DNA from: Protopterus annectens
Taxonomy: Eukaryota; Chordata; Ceratodontiformes; Protopteridae
Assembly: GCF_019279795.1 (NCBI RefSeq)
Contig: NC_056726.1
Coordinates: 1,020,640,527 to 1,020,704,526 of the forward strand
DNA: 64,000 nt
Direction: 5' to 3'
Notes under the pieces: model-generated
The model's database searches: none
What the model was told of the DNA's origin: nothing
What the model saw: only the letters and a program-made list of their open reading frames with translations
Program-made: the position numbers and the translations under genes
Part shown: positions 1 through 13,255 of the stretch, piece after piece
Layout: each line of letters opens with the position of its first letter
Position numbering within the stretch: the stretch's first letter is position 1

Positions 1-3000
1 TCCTAAAGGTATCTGGTTTTAGGTGCAGTAGTCAATTTTTAAAAGTAAATGCTTGCCTTTTTCCCTGGATTTACTGTTTGGGAATAAATTTACAGAGGCT
101 GATTTTATGTGAGGTACTGTCTGATTCCGCCAACGGAGCACGCCCTGACTAGGAAGTGTGGCTCAAAATTGTTATTTACCCTAAAACTCTTTGGGTGTTT
201 TACATCTATTATCAGTTAATTTATAGTAGTTGGTAGGTGCATTCGCACTTGGAGGGAGTCCGTAAGATCAGCGTAGGTAGTCTAGGTGCCATCTTGGTGA
301 GCAGTTAGCTTGGGGGCTAACTAGGATCTAAATAGGGGAGAGACAGTGATTTAATTTAGTAGTAAGTGACTTTACAAGGCTAATAAGACTCATGCATTTA
401 CCAAAGTTGTTGCCTTTTAAAATAATATTCAGCAAGTGAGTATGACAAAAGCCAAGCACCCTTAAACAACAGATAACAACACGGGGATTACACCACAAGA
501 ACTCAGCAGGGTCCTAAAGGTATCTGGTTTTAGGTGCAGTAGTCAATTTTTAAAAGTAAATGCTTGCCTTTTTCCCGGGATTTACTGTTTGGGAATAAAT
601 TTACAGAGGCTGATTTTATGTGAGGTACTGTCTGATTCCTGCCAACGGAGCACGTCCTGACTAGGAAGTGTGGCTCAAAAATTGTTATTTACCCTAAAAC
701 TCTTTGGGTGTTTTACATCTATTATCAGTTAATTTATAGTAGTTGGTAGGTGCATTCGCACTTGGAGGGAGTCTGTAAGATCAGCGTAGGTAGTCTAGGT
801 GCCACGCAGTGAGCAGTTAGCTTGGGGGGTTAACTAGGATCTAAATAGGGGAGAGAGACAGTGATTTAATTTAGTAGTAAGTGACTTTACAAGGCTAATA
901 AGACTCATGCATTTACCAAAGTTGTTGCCTTTTAAAATAATATTCAGCGAGTATGACAAAAGCCAAGCACCCTTAAACAACAGATAACAACACGGGGATT
1001 ACACCACAAGAACTCAGCAGGGTCCTAAAGGTATCTGGTTTTAGGTGCAGTAGTCAATTTTTAAAAGTAAATGCTTGCCTTTTTCCCTGGATTTACTGTT
1101 TGGGAATAAATTTACAGAGGCTGATTTTATGTGAGGTACTGTCTGATTCCCGCCAACGGAGCACGTCCTGACTAGGAAGTGTGGCTCAAAATTGTTATTT
1201 ACCCTAAAACTCTTTGGGTGTTTTACATCTATTATCAGTTAATTTATAGTAGTTGGTAGGTGCATTCGCACTTGGAGGAGTCCGTAAGATCAGCGTCAGG
1301 TAGTCTAGGTGCCACAAGGTGAGCAGTTAGCTTGGGGGGCTAACTAGGATCTAAATAGGGGAGAGAGACAGTGATTTAATTTAGTAGTAAGTGACTTTAC
1401 AAGGCTAATAAGACTCATGCATTTACCAAAGTTGTTGCCTTTTAAAATAATATTCAGCAAGTGAGTATGACAAAAGCCAAGCACCCTTAAACAACAGATA
1501 ACAACACGGGGATTACACCACAAGAACTCAGCAGGATCCTAAAGGTATCTGGTTTTAGGTGCAGTAGTCAATTTTTTAAAAGTAAATGCTTGCCTTTTTC
1601 CCTGGATTTACTGTTTGGGAATAAATTTACAGAGGCTGATTTTATGTGAGGTACTGTCTGATTCCCGCCAACGGAGCACGTCCTGACTAGGAAGTGTGGC
1701 TCAAAAATTGTTATTTACCCTAAAACTCTTTGGGTGTTTTACATCTATTATCAGTTAATTTATAGTAGTTGGTAGGTGCATTCGCACTTGGAGGGAGTCC
1801 GTAAGATCAGCGTAGGTAGTCTAGGTGCCACGCGGTGAGCAGTTAGCTTGGGGGGCTAACTAGGATCTAAATAGGGGAGAGAGACAGTGATTTAATTTAG
1901 TAGTAAGTGACTTTACAAGGCTAATAAGACTCATGCATTTACCAAAGTTGTTGCCTTTTAAAATAATATTCAGCAAGTGAGTATGACAAAAGCCAAGCAC
2001 CCTTAAACAACAGATAACAACACGGGGATTACACCACAAGAACTCAGCAGGGTCCTAAAGGTATCTGGTTTTAGGTGCAGTAGTCAATTTTTTAAAAGTA
2101 AATGCTTGCCTTTTTCTCTGGATTTAGTGTTTGGGAATAAATTTACAGAGGCTGGTTTTATGTGAGGTACTGTCTGATTCCCACCAACGGAGCACGTCCT
2201 GACTAGGAAGTGTGGCTCAAAAATTGTTATTTACCCTAAAACTCTTTGGGTGTTTTACATCTATTATCAGTTAATTTATAGTAGTTGGTAGGTGCATTCG
2301 CACTTGGAGGGAGTCCGTAAGATCAGCGTAGGTAGTCTAGGTGCCACGCGGTGAGCAGTTAGCTTGGGGGGCTAACTAGGATCTAAATAGGGGAGAGAGA
2401 CAGTGATTTAATTTAGTAGTAAGTGACTTTACAAGGCTAATAAGACTCATGCATTTACCAAAGTTGTTGCCTTTTAAAATAATATTCAGCGAGTATGACA
2501 AAAGCCAAGCACCCTTAAACAACAGATAACAACACGGGGATTACACCACAAGAACTCAGCAGGGTCCTAAAGGTATCTGGTTTTAGGTGCAGTAGTCAAT
2601 TTTTAAAAGTAAATGCTTGCCTTTTTCCCTGGATTTACTGTTTGGGAATAAATTTACAGAGGCTGATTTTATGTGAGGTACTGTCTGATTCCCGCCAACG
2701 GAGCACGTCCTGACTAGGAAGTGTGGCTCAAAAATTGTTATTTACCCTAAAACTCTTTGGGTGTTTTACATCTATTATCAGTTAATTTATAGTAGTTGGT
2801 AGGTGCATTCGCACTTGGAGAGTCCGTAAGATCAGCGTAGGTAGTCTAGGTGCCAGTGGTGAGCAGTTAGCTTGGGGGCTAACTAGGATCTAAATAGGGA
2901 GAGAGACAGTGATTTAATTTAGTAGTAAGTGACTTTACAAGGCTAATAAGACTCATGCATTTACCAAAGTTGTTGCCTTTTAAAATAATATTCAGCAAGT

Positions 3001-6000
3001 GAGTATGACAAAAGCCAAGCACCCTTAAACAACAGATAACAACACGGGATTACACCACAAGAAGTCAGCAGGGTCCTAAAGGTATCTGGTTTTATGTGCA
3101 ATAGTCAATTTTAAAAGTAAATGCTTGCCTTTTTCCCTGGATTTACTGTTTGGGAATAAATTTACAGAGGCTGATTTTATGTGAGGTACTGTCTGATTCC
3201 GCCAACGGAGCACGTCCTGACTAGGAAGTGTGGCTCAAAATTGTTATTTACCCTAAAACTCTTTGGGTGTTTTACATCTATTATCAGTTAATTTATAGTA
3301 GTTGGTAGGTGCATTCGCACTTGGAGGGAGTCCGTAAGATCAGCGTAGGTAGTCTAGGTGCCACGGTGAGCAGTTAGCTTGGGGGCTAACTAGGATCTAA
3401 ATAGGGAGAGAGACAGTGATTTAATTTAGTAGTAAGTGACTTTACAAGGCTAATAAGACTCATGCATTTACCAAAGTTGTTGCCTTTTAAAATAATATTC
3501 AGCAAGTGAGTATGACAAAAGCCAAGCACCCTTAAACAACAGATAACAACACGGGGATTACACCACAAGAACTCAGCAGGGTCCTAAAGGTATCTGGTTT
3601 TAGGTGCAGTAGTCAATTTTTTAAAAGTAAATGCTTGCCTTTTTCTCTGGATTTAGTGTTTGGGAATAAATTTACAGAGGCTGGTTTTATGTGAGGTACT
3701 GTCTGATTCCCGCCAACGGAGCACGTCCTGACTAGGAAGTGTGGCTCAAAATTGTTATTTACCCTAAAACTCTTTGGGTGTTTTACATCTATTATCAGTT
3801 AATTTATAGTAGTTGGTAGGTGCATTCGCACTTGGAGGGAGTCCGTAAGATCAGCGTAGGTAGTCTAGGTGCCACGCTGTGAGCACTTAGCTTGGGGCTA
3901 ACTAGGATCTAAATAGGGAGAGAGACAGTGATTTAATTTAGTAGTAAGTGACTTTACAAGGCTAATAAGACTCATGCATTTACCAAAGTTGTTGCCTTTT
4001 AAAATAATATTCAGCAAGTGAGTATGACAAAAGCCAAGCACCCTTAAACAACAGATAACAACACGGGGATTACACCACAAGAACTCAGCAGGGTCCTAAA
4101 GGTATCTGGTTTTAGGTGCAGTAGTCAATTTTTTAAAAGTAAATGCTTGCCTTTTTCCCTGGATTTACTGTTTGGGAATAAATTTACAGAGGCTGATTTT
4201 ATGTGAGGTACTGTCTGATTCCCGCCAACGGAGCACGTCCTGACTAGGAAGTGTGGCTCAAAATTGTTATTTACCCTAAAACTCTTTGGGTGTTTTACAT
4301 CTATTATCAGTTAATTTATAGTAGTTGGTAGGTGCATTCGCACTTGGAGGGAGTCCGTAAGATCAGCGTAGGTAGTCTAGGTGCCACGGGTGAGCAGTTA
4401 ATGCTTGGGGGCTAACTAGGATCTAAATAGGGAGAGAGACAGTGATTTAATTTAGTAGTAAGTGACTTTACAAGGCTAATAAGACTCATGCATTTACCAA
4501 AGTTGTTGCCTTTTAAAATAATATTCAGCGAGTATGACAAAAGCCAAGCACCCTTAAACAACAGATAACAACACGGGGATTACACCACAAGAACTCAGCA
4601 GGGTCCTAAAGGTATCTGGTTTTAGGTGCAGTAGTCAATTTTTAAAAGTAAATGCTTGCCTTTTTCCCTGGATTTACTGTTTGGGAATAAATTTACAGAG
4701 GCTGATTTTATGTGAGGTACTGTCTGATTCCCGCCAACGGAGCACGTCCTGACTAGGAAGTGTGGCTCAAAAATTGTTATTTACCCTAAAACTCTTTGGG
4801 TGTTTTACATCTATTATCAGTTAATTTATAGTAGTTGGTAGGTGCATTCGCACTTGGAGGAGTCCGTAAGATCAGCGTCTAAAGGTAGTCTAGGTTTTAG
4901 GTGAGCAGTTAGCTTGGGGGGCTAACTAGGATCTAAATAGGGGAGAGAGACAGTGATTTAATTTAGTAGTAAGTGACTTTACAAGGCTAATAAGACTCAT
5001 GCATTTACCAAAGTTGTTGCCTTTTAAAATAATATTTAGCAAGTGAGTATGACAAAAGCCAAGCACCCTTAAACAACAGATAACAACACGGGATTACACC
5101 ACAAGAACTCAGCAGGGTCCTAAAGGTATCTGGTTTTAGGTGCAGTAGTCAATTTTAAAAGTAAATGCTTGCCTTTTTCCCTGGATTTACTGTTTGGGAA
5201 TAAATTTACAGAGGCTGATTTTATGTGAGGTACTGTCTGATTCCGCCAACGGAGCACGTCCTGACTAGGAAGTGTGGCTCAAAATTGTTATTTACCCTAA
5301 AACTCTTTGGGTGTTTTACATCTATTATCAGTTAATTTATAGTAGTTGGTAGGTGCATTCGCACTTGGGAGTCCGTAAGATCAGCGAGGTAGTCTAGGTG
5401 CCATCGGTGAGCAGTTAGCTTGGGGCTAACTAGGATCTAAATAGGGAGAGAGACAGTGATTTAATTTAGTAGTAAGTGACTTTACAAGGCTAATAAGACT
5501 CATGCATTTACCAAAGTTGTTGCCTTTTAAAATAATATTCAGCAAGTGAGTATGACAAAAGCCAAGCACCCTTAAACAACAGATAACAACACAGGGATTA
5601 CACCACAAGAACTCAGCAGGGTCCTAAAGGTATCTGGTTTTAGGTGCAGTAGTCAATTTTTTAAAAGTAAATGCTTGCCTTTTTCCCTGGATTTACTGTT
5701 TGGGAATAAATTTACAGAGGCTGATTTTATGTGAGGTACTGTCTGATTCCGCCAACGGAGCACGTCCTGACTAGGAAGTGTGGCTCAAAAATTGTTATTT
5801 ACCCTAAAACTCTTTGGGTGTTTTACATCTATTATCAGTTAATTTATAGTAGTTGGTAGGTGCATTCGCACTTGGAGGAGTCCGTAAGATCAGCGTAGGT
5901 AGTCTAGGTGCAGTCAATTGAGCAGTTAGCTTGGGGGCTAACTAGGATCTAAATAGGGAGAGAGACAGTGATTTAATTTAGTAGTAAGTGACTTTACAAG

Positions 6001-9000
6001 GCTAATAAGACTCATGCATTTACCAAAGTTGTTGCCTTTTAAAATAATATTCAGCAAGTGAGTATGACAAAAGCCAAGCACCCTTAAACAACAGATAACA
6101 ACACGGGGATTACACCACAAGAACTCAGCAGGGTCCTAAAGGTATCTGGTTTTAGGTGCAGTAGTCAATTTTAAAAGTAAATGCTTGCCTTTTTCCCTGG
6201 ATTTACTGTTTGGGAATAAATTTACAGAGGCTGATTTTATGTGAGGTACTGTCTGATTCCCCAACGGAGCACGTCCTGACTAGGAAGTGTGGCTCAAAAT
6301 TGTTATTTACCCTAAAACTCTTTGGGTGTTTTACATCTATTATCAGTTAATTTATAGTAGTTGGTAGGTGCATTCGCACTTGGAGGAGTCCGTAAGATCA
6401 GCGTAGGTAGTCTAGGTGCCGGTGAGCAGTTAGCTTGGGGGCTAACTAGGATCTAAATAGGGGAGAGAGACAGTGATTTAATTTAGTAGTAAGTGACTTT
6501 ACAAGGCTAATAAGACTCATGCATTTACCAAAGTTGTTGCCTTTTAAAATAATATTCAGCAAGTGAGTATGACAAAAGCCAAGCACCCTTAAACAACAGA
6601 TAACAACACGGGATTACACCACAAGAACTCAGCAGGGTCCTAAAGGTATCTGGTTTTAGGTGCAGTAGTCAATTTTAAAAGTAAATGCTTGCCTTTTTCC
6701 CTGGATTTACTGTTTGGGAATAAATTTACAGAGGCTGATTTTATGTGAGGTACTGTCTGATTCCGCCAACGGAGCACGTCCTGACTAGGAAGTGTGGCTC
6801 AAAAATTGTTATTTACCCTAAAACTCTTTGGGTGTTTTACATCTATTATCAGTTAATTTATAGTAGTTGGTAGGTGCATTCGCACTTGGAGGAGTCCGTA
6901 AGATCAGCGTAGGTAGTCTAGGTGCCACTGGTGAGCAGTTAATGCTTGGGGCTAACTAGGATCTAAATAGGGGAGAGAGACAGTGATTTAATTTAGTAGT
7001 AAGTGACTTTACAAGGCTAATAAGACTCATGCATTTACCAAAGTTGTTGCCTTTTAAAATAATATTCAGCAAGTGAGTATGACAAAAGCCAAGCACCCTT
7101 AAACAACAGATAACAACACGGGATTACACCACAAGAACTCAGCAGGGTCCTAAAGGTATCTGGTTTTAGGTGCAGTAGTCAATTTTAAAAGTAAATGCTT
7201 GCCTTTTTCCCTGGATTTACTGTTTGGGAATAAATTTACAGAGGCTGATTTTATGTGAGGTACTGTCTGATTCCCGCCAACGGAGCACGTCCTGACTAGG
7301 AAGTGTGGCTCAAAATTGTTATTTACCCTAAAACTCTTTGGGTGTTTTACATCTATTATCAGTTAATTTATAGTAGTTGGTAGGTGCATTCGCACTTGGA
7401 GGAGTCCGTAAGATCAGTAGGTAGTCTAGGTGCCACGCGGTGAGCAGTTAGCTTGGGGCTAACTAGGATCTAAATAGGGGAGAGAGACAGTGATTTAATT
7501 TAGTAGTAAGTGACTTTACAAGGCTAATAAGACTCATGCATTTACCAAAGTTGTTGCCTTTTAAAATAATATTCAGCAAGTGAGTATGACAAAAGCCAAG
7601 CACCCTTAAACAACAGATAACAACACGGGGATTACACCACAAGAACTCAGCAGGGTCCTAAAGGTATCTGGTTTTAGGTGCAGTAGTCAATTTTTAAAAG
7701 TAAATGCTTGCCTTTTTCCCTGGATTTACTGTTTGGGAATAAATTTACAGAGGCTGATTTTATGTGAGGTACTGTCTGATTCCCGCCAACGGAGCACGCC
7801 CTGACTAGGAAGTGTGGCTCAAAATTGTTATTTACCCTAAAACTCTTTGGGTGTTTTACATCTATTATCAGTTAATTTATAGTAGTTGGTAGGTGCATTC
7901 GCACTTGGAGGGAGTCCGTAAGATCAGCGAGGTAGTCTAGGTGCCACTGGTGAGCAGTTAAATGCTTGGGGCTAACTAGGATCTAAATAGGGGAGAGAGA
8001 CAGTGATTTAATTTAGTAGTAAGTGACTTTACAAGGCTAATAAGACTCATGCATTTACCAAAGTTGTTGCCTTTTAAAATAATATTCAGCAAGTGAGTAT
8101 GACAAAAGCCAAGCACCCTTAAACAACAGATAACAACACGGGGATTACACCACAAGAACTCAGCAGGGTCCTAAAGGTATCTGGTTTTAGGTGCAGTAGT
8201 CAATTTTAAAAGTAAATGCTTGCCTTTTTCCCTGGATTTACTGTTTGGGAATAAATTTACAGAGGCTGATTTTATGTGAGGTACTGTCTGATTCCGCCAA
8301 CGGAGCACGTCCTGACTAGGAAGTGTGGCTCAAAATTGTTATTTACCCTAAAACTCTTTGGGTGTTTTACATCTATTATCAGTTAATTTATAGTAGTTGG
8401 TAGGTGCATTCGCACTTGGAAGTCCGTAAGATCAGCGTCCTAAAGGTAGTCTAGGTGCCACGGTGAGCAGTTAATGCTTGGGGGCTAACTAGGATCTAAA
8501 TAGGGGAGAGAGACAGTGATTTAATTTAGTAGTAAGTGACTTTACAAGGCTAATAAGACTCATGCATTTACCAAAGTTGTTGCCTTTTAAAATAATATTC
8601 AGCAAGTGAGTATGACAAAAGCCAAGCACCCTTAAACAACAGATAACAACACGGGATTACACCACAAGAACTCAGCAGGGTCCTAAAGGTATCTGGTTTT
8701 AGGTGCAGTAGTCAATTTTAAAAGTAAATGCTTGCCTTTTTCCCTGGATTTACTGTTTGGGAATAAATTTACAGAGGCTGATTTTATGTGAGGTACTGTC
8801 TGATTCCGCCAACGGAGCACGTCCTGACTAGGAAGTGTGGCTCAAAAATTGTTATTTACCCTAAAACTCTTTGGGTGTTTTACATCTATTATCAGTTAAT
8901 TTATAGTAGTTGGTAGGTGCATTCGCACTTGGAGTCCGTAAGATCAGCGTCCTAAAGGTAGTCTAGGTGCCAGGTGAGCAGTTAATGCTTGGGGCTAACT

Positions 9001-12000
9001 AGGATCTAAATAGGGGAGAGAGACAGTGATTTAATTTAGTAGTAAGTGACTTTACAAGGCTAATAAGACTCATGCATTTACCAAAGTTGTTGCCTTTTAA
9101 AATAATATTCAGCAAGTGAGTATGACAAAGCCAAGCACCCTTAAACAACAGATAACAACACGGGGATTACACCACAAGAACTCAGCAGGGTCCTAAAGGT
9201 ATCTGGTTTTAGGTGCAGTAGTCAATTTTAAAAGTAAATGCTTGCCTTTTTCCTGGATTTACTGTTTGGGAATAAATTTACAGAGGCTGATTTTATGTGA
9301 GGTACTGTCTGATTCCCGCCAACGAGCACGTCCTGACTAGGAAGTGTGGCTCAAGAATTGTTATTTACCCTAAAACTCTGTGGGTGTTTTACATCTATTA
9401 TCAGTTAATGTATAGTAGTTGGTAGGTGCATTCGCACTACACCACAAGAACTCAGCAGGGTCCTAAAGGTATCTGGTTTTAGGTGCAGTAGTCAATTTTT
9501 AAAAGTAAATGCTTGGGGCTAACTAGGATCTAAATAGGGGAGAGAGACAGTGATTTAATTTAGTAGTAAGTGACTTTACAAGGCTAATAAGACTCATGCA
9601 TTTACCAAAGTTGTTGCCTTTTAAAATAATATTCAGCAAGTGAGTATGACAAAAGCCAAGCACCCTTAAACAACAGATAACAACACGGGGATTACACCAC
9701 AAGAACTCAGCAGGGTCCTAAAGGTATCTGGTTTTAGGTGCAGTAGTCAATTTTTTAAAAGTAAATGCTTGCCTTTTTCCCTGGATTTACTGTTTGGGAA
9801 TAAATTTACAGAGGCTGATTTTATGTGAGGTACTGTCTGATTCCCGCCAACGGAGCACGTCCTGACTAGGAAGTGTGGCTCAAAAATTGTTATTTACCCT
9901 AAAACTCTTTGGGTGTTTTACATCTATTATCAGTTAATTTATAGTAGTTGGTAGGTGCATTCGCACTTGGAGGGAGTCCGTAAGATCAGCGTCCTAAAGG
10001 TAGTCTAGGTGCCAGGTGAGCAGTTAATGCTTGGGGGCTAACTAGGATCTAAATAGGGGAGAGAGACAGTGATTTAATTTAGTAGTAAGTGACTTTACAA
10101 GGCTAATAAGACTCATGCATTTACCAAAGTTGTTGCCTTTTAAAATAATATTCAGCAAGTGAGTATGACAAAAGCCAAGCACCCTTAAACAACAGATAAC
10201 AACACGGGGATTACACCACAAGAACTCAGCAGGGTCCTAAAGGTATCTGGTTTTAGGTGCAGTAGTCAATTTTTAAAAGTAAATGCTTGCCTTTTTCCCT
10301 GGATTTACTGTTTGGGAATAAATTTACAGAGGCTGATTTTATGTGAGGTACTGTCTGATTCCCACCAACGGAGCACGTCCTGACTAGGAAGTGTGGCTCA
10401 AAAATTGTTATTTACCCTAAAACTCTTTGGGTGTTTTACATCTATTATCAGTTAATTTATAGTAGTTGGTAGGTGCATTCGCACTTGGAGGGAGACCACA
10501 AGAACTCAGCAGGGTCCTAAAGGTAGTCTAGGTGCCAGGTGAGCAGTTAATGCTTGGGGCTAACTAGGATCTAAATAGGGAGAGAGACAGTGATTTAATT
10601 TAGTAGTAAGTGACTTTACAAGGCTAATAAGACTCATGTTATTTACCAAAGTTGTTGCCTTTTAAAATAATATTCAGCAAGTGAGTATGACAAAAGCCAA
10701 GCACCCTTAAACAACAGATAACAACACGGGATTACACCACAAGAACTCAGCAGGGTCCTAAAGGTATCTGGTTTTAGGTGCAGTAGTCAATTTTAAAAGT
10801 AAATGCTTGCCTTTTTCCCTGGATTTACTGTTTGGGAATAAATTTACAGAGGCTGATTTTATGTGAGGTACTGTCTGATTCCCGCCAACGGAGCACGTCC
10901 TGACTAGGAAGTGTGGCTCAAAAATTGTTATTTACCCTAAAACTCTTTGGGTGTTTTACATCTATTATCAGTTAATTTATAGTAGTTGGTAGGTGCATTC
11001 GCACTTGGAGGAGTCCACAAGATCAGCGTCCTAAAGGTATCTGTTTTAGGTGCAGTAGTCAATTTGAGCAGTTAGCTTGGGGGCTAACTGTTTGGGATCT
11101 AAATAGGAGAGAGACAGTGATTTAATTTAGTAGTAAGTGACTTTACAAGGCTAATAAGACTCATGCATTTACCAAAGTTGTTGCCTTTTAAAATAATATT
11201 CAGCAAGTGAGTATGACAAAAGCCAAGCACCCTTAAACAACAGGTAACAACACGGGATTACATCACAAGAACTCAGCAGGGTCCTAAAGGTATCTGGTTT
11301 TAGGTGCAGTAGTCAATTTTAAAAGTAAATGCTTGCCTTTTTCCCTGGATTTACTGTTTGGGAATAAATTTACAGAGGCTGATTTTATGTGAGGTACTGT
11401 CTGATTCCCGCCAACGGAGCACGTCCTGACTAGGAAGTGTGGCTCAAAATTGTTATTTACCCTAAAACTCTTTGGGTGTTTTACATCTATTATCAGTTAA
11501 TGTATAGTAGTTGGTAGGTGCATTCGCACTTGGAGGAGTCCTAAGATCAGGTAGGTAGTCTAGGTGCATTGGTGAGTTTAAAAGTTAATGCTTGGGGCTA
11601 ACTAGGATCTAAATAGGGGAGAGAGACAGTGATTTAATTTAGTAGTAAGTGACTTTACAAGGCTAATAAGACTCATGCATTTTCCAAAGTTGTTGCCTTT
11701 TAAAATAATATTCAGCAAGTGAGTATGACAAAAGCCAAGCACCCTTAAACAACAGATAACAACACGGGGATTACACCACAAGAACTCAGCAGGGTCCTAA
11801 AGGTATCTGGTTTTAGGTGCAGTAGTCAATTTTTAAAAGTAAATGCTTGCCTTTTTCCCTGGATTTACTGTTTGGGAATAAATTTACAGAGGCTGATTTT
11901 ATGTGAGGTACTGTCTGATTCCCGCCAACGGAGCACGTCCTGACTAGGAAGTGTGGCTCAAAAATTGTTATTTACCCTAAAACTCTTTGGGTGTTTTACA

Positions 12001-12150
12001 TCTATTATCAGTTAATGTATAGTAGTTGGTAGGTGCATTCGCACTTGGAGGAAGTCCGTAAGATCAGTGTAGGTAGTCTAGGTGCCATGGTGAGCAGTTA
12101 GCTTGGGGGCTAACTAGGATCTAAATAGGGAGAGAGACAGTGATTTAATT
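1..12150. repeat. satellite array, ~511 bp unit, about 24 copies
   Basis: Head-to-tail repeats start near 1, 512, 1023, 1537, 2052, 2564, 3074, 3582, 4093, 4603, 5118, 5622, 6133, 6637, 7147, 7656, 8168, 8680, 9191, 9714, 10233, 10754, 11280 and 11791. Copies are nearly identical and differ mostly by 1-3 base indels in homopolymers and in one variable patch just after the word gtctaggtgcc. The array is cut by the left window edge and ends inside a unit at about 12150. Nothing in it looks coding: the recurring 60-codon frame on the minus strand is simply the repeat read out. Each unit appears to be a dimer of two diverged halves (see findings). Centromeric or other heterochromatic satellite is possible but cannot be told from sequence alone. 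Confidence 0.97.
9436..9525. repeat. chimeric satellite junction (A/B boundary replaced by B/A boundary)
   Basis: Here the usual junction between the first and second half of the unit is replaced by the sequence normally found at the unit boundary (acaccacaagaactcagc through the word aaatgcttg), after which the second half resumes. This gives an extra unit-start 268 bp after the previous one and 255 bp before the next. Partial forms of the same replacement occur near 4877, 5908, 8436, 8949, 9992, 10494 and 11019-11065. Confidence 0.8.
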
Positions 12151-12185
12151 TGTGAAGTTTTGGTAATAAAATCAGCTTTACCCCC

Positions 12186-12243
<58 letters not shown>

Positions 12244-12419
12244 TTTTTCCAATTTTAAAAAAAACATAAAGTTTTTTTTTTAACCAATAAGGGGCAGTTT
12301 GGGGTTTTTTTTCCTTGAAAGAAAAAAAAAAAAATAAACAAAAAATTTAACCTTTTTTGTTTGGCCAAAGGAAAAAATGGGTTTTTTTGCCGGGGGGCAG
12401 GGAAAAAAAAAACCAAAAA
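12151..12419. other. low-complexity, homopolymer-rich sequence beside gap
   Basis: After the satellite stops, a C7 run, a ~47 base A run and then text made almost only of inflated homopolymers leads straight into the N gap. It looks like a low-quality read end and not biology. No gene is visible. Confidence 0.75.
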
Positions 12420-12919
12420 NNNNNNNNNNNNNNNNNNNNNNNNNNNNNNNNNNNNNNNNNNNNNNNNNNNNNNNNNNNNNNNNNNNNNNNNNNNNNNNNN
12501 NNNNNNNNNNNNNNNNNNNNNNNNNNNNNNNNNNNNNNNNNNNNNNNNNNNNNNNNNNNNNNNNNNNNNNNNNNNNNNNNNNNNNNNNNNNNNNNNNNNN
12601 NNNNNNNNNNNNNNNNNNNNNNNNNNNNNNNNNNNNNNNNNNNNNNNNNNNNNNNNNNNNNNNNNNNNNNNNNNNNNNNNNNNNNNNNNNNNNNNNNNNN
12701 NNNNNNNNNNNNNNNNNNNNNNNNNNNNNNNNNNNNNNNNNNNNNNNNNNNNNNNNNNNNNNNNNNNNNNNNNNNNNNNNNNNNNNNNNNNNNNNNNNNN
12801 NNNNNNNNNNNNNNNNNNNNNNNNNNNNNNNNNNNNNNNNNNNNNNNNNNNNNNNNNNNNNNNNNNNNNNNNNNNNNNNNNNNNNNNNNNNNNNNNNNNN
12901 NNNNNNNNNNNNNNNNNNN
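12420..12919. other. assembly gap, 500 N
   Basis: Exactly 500 Ns, a usual placeholder length. The true distance is unknown, so the satellite may continue or end elsewhere. All reading frames spanning it are artefacts. Confidence 0.99.
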
Positions 12920-13152
12920 GAAAGCCATTTGGAATTTTTCAGCAAAATTGCAGTGAGGTATCTTGGGGTCTGCTAATAGAATAGTCCCATCAGTCTGTAT
13001 ATTGTGAGCATTGTGTGCTAAATCCATAATAAGAAAAAGAAAGGGCATATTCAAGTTTGGGTATTAAAATATTTTTAGTAATGGCCATGCAATCAGCAAG
13101 TGAAAGGAGGTGACTGAGCTTGTAACATAGATTTAATTGGGCAAGGACTTTA
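12920..13152. other. unassigned sequence between gap and CR1 copy 1
   Basis: About 230 bp of ordinary AT-leaning sequence. I see no repeat family, RNA gene or coding signal in it. Confidence 0.5.
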
Positions 13153-13178
13153 TAGGTTCATAGGTTCATAGGTTCATA

Positions 13179-13213
13179 CTAGGCTATCTGCCCGAGGGCA
13201 TTTATAAGCCTAG
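13179..13213 (-). other. CR1 3' terminal stem-loop
   Basis: Outer arms ctaggct and agcctag pair over 7 bp and an inner gccc/gggc pair caps the fold. The same architecture recurs at 47943-47975 and 56036-56070 in other copies, just before the terminal octamers. CR1 and L2 elements use 3' structures for template recognition by their RT. Confidence 0.7.
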
Positions 13214-13255
13214 CCCATAGTTTTGTGGCTTACGCCTCCCCTTTAGGTAGGAGAA

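Noticed and set aside
3386-6120. Four identical 60-codon frames starting MWCNPR or MWCNPC on the minus strand.
   Set aside because: They are the satellite repeat read in one frame; no domain, and most other units lack the frame.
1-12150. Regularly spaced repeats considered as a CRISPR-like array.
   Set aside because: The units are contiguous ~511 bp satellites without unique spacers.
12280-13054. Frames of about 200 codons around the N gap.
   Set aside because: Created by Ns and inflated homopolymers.
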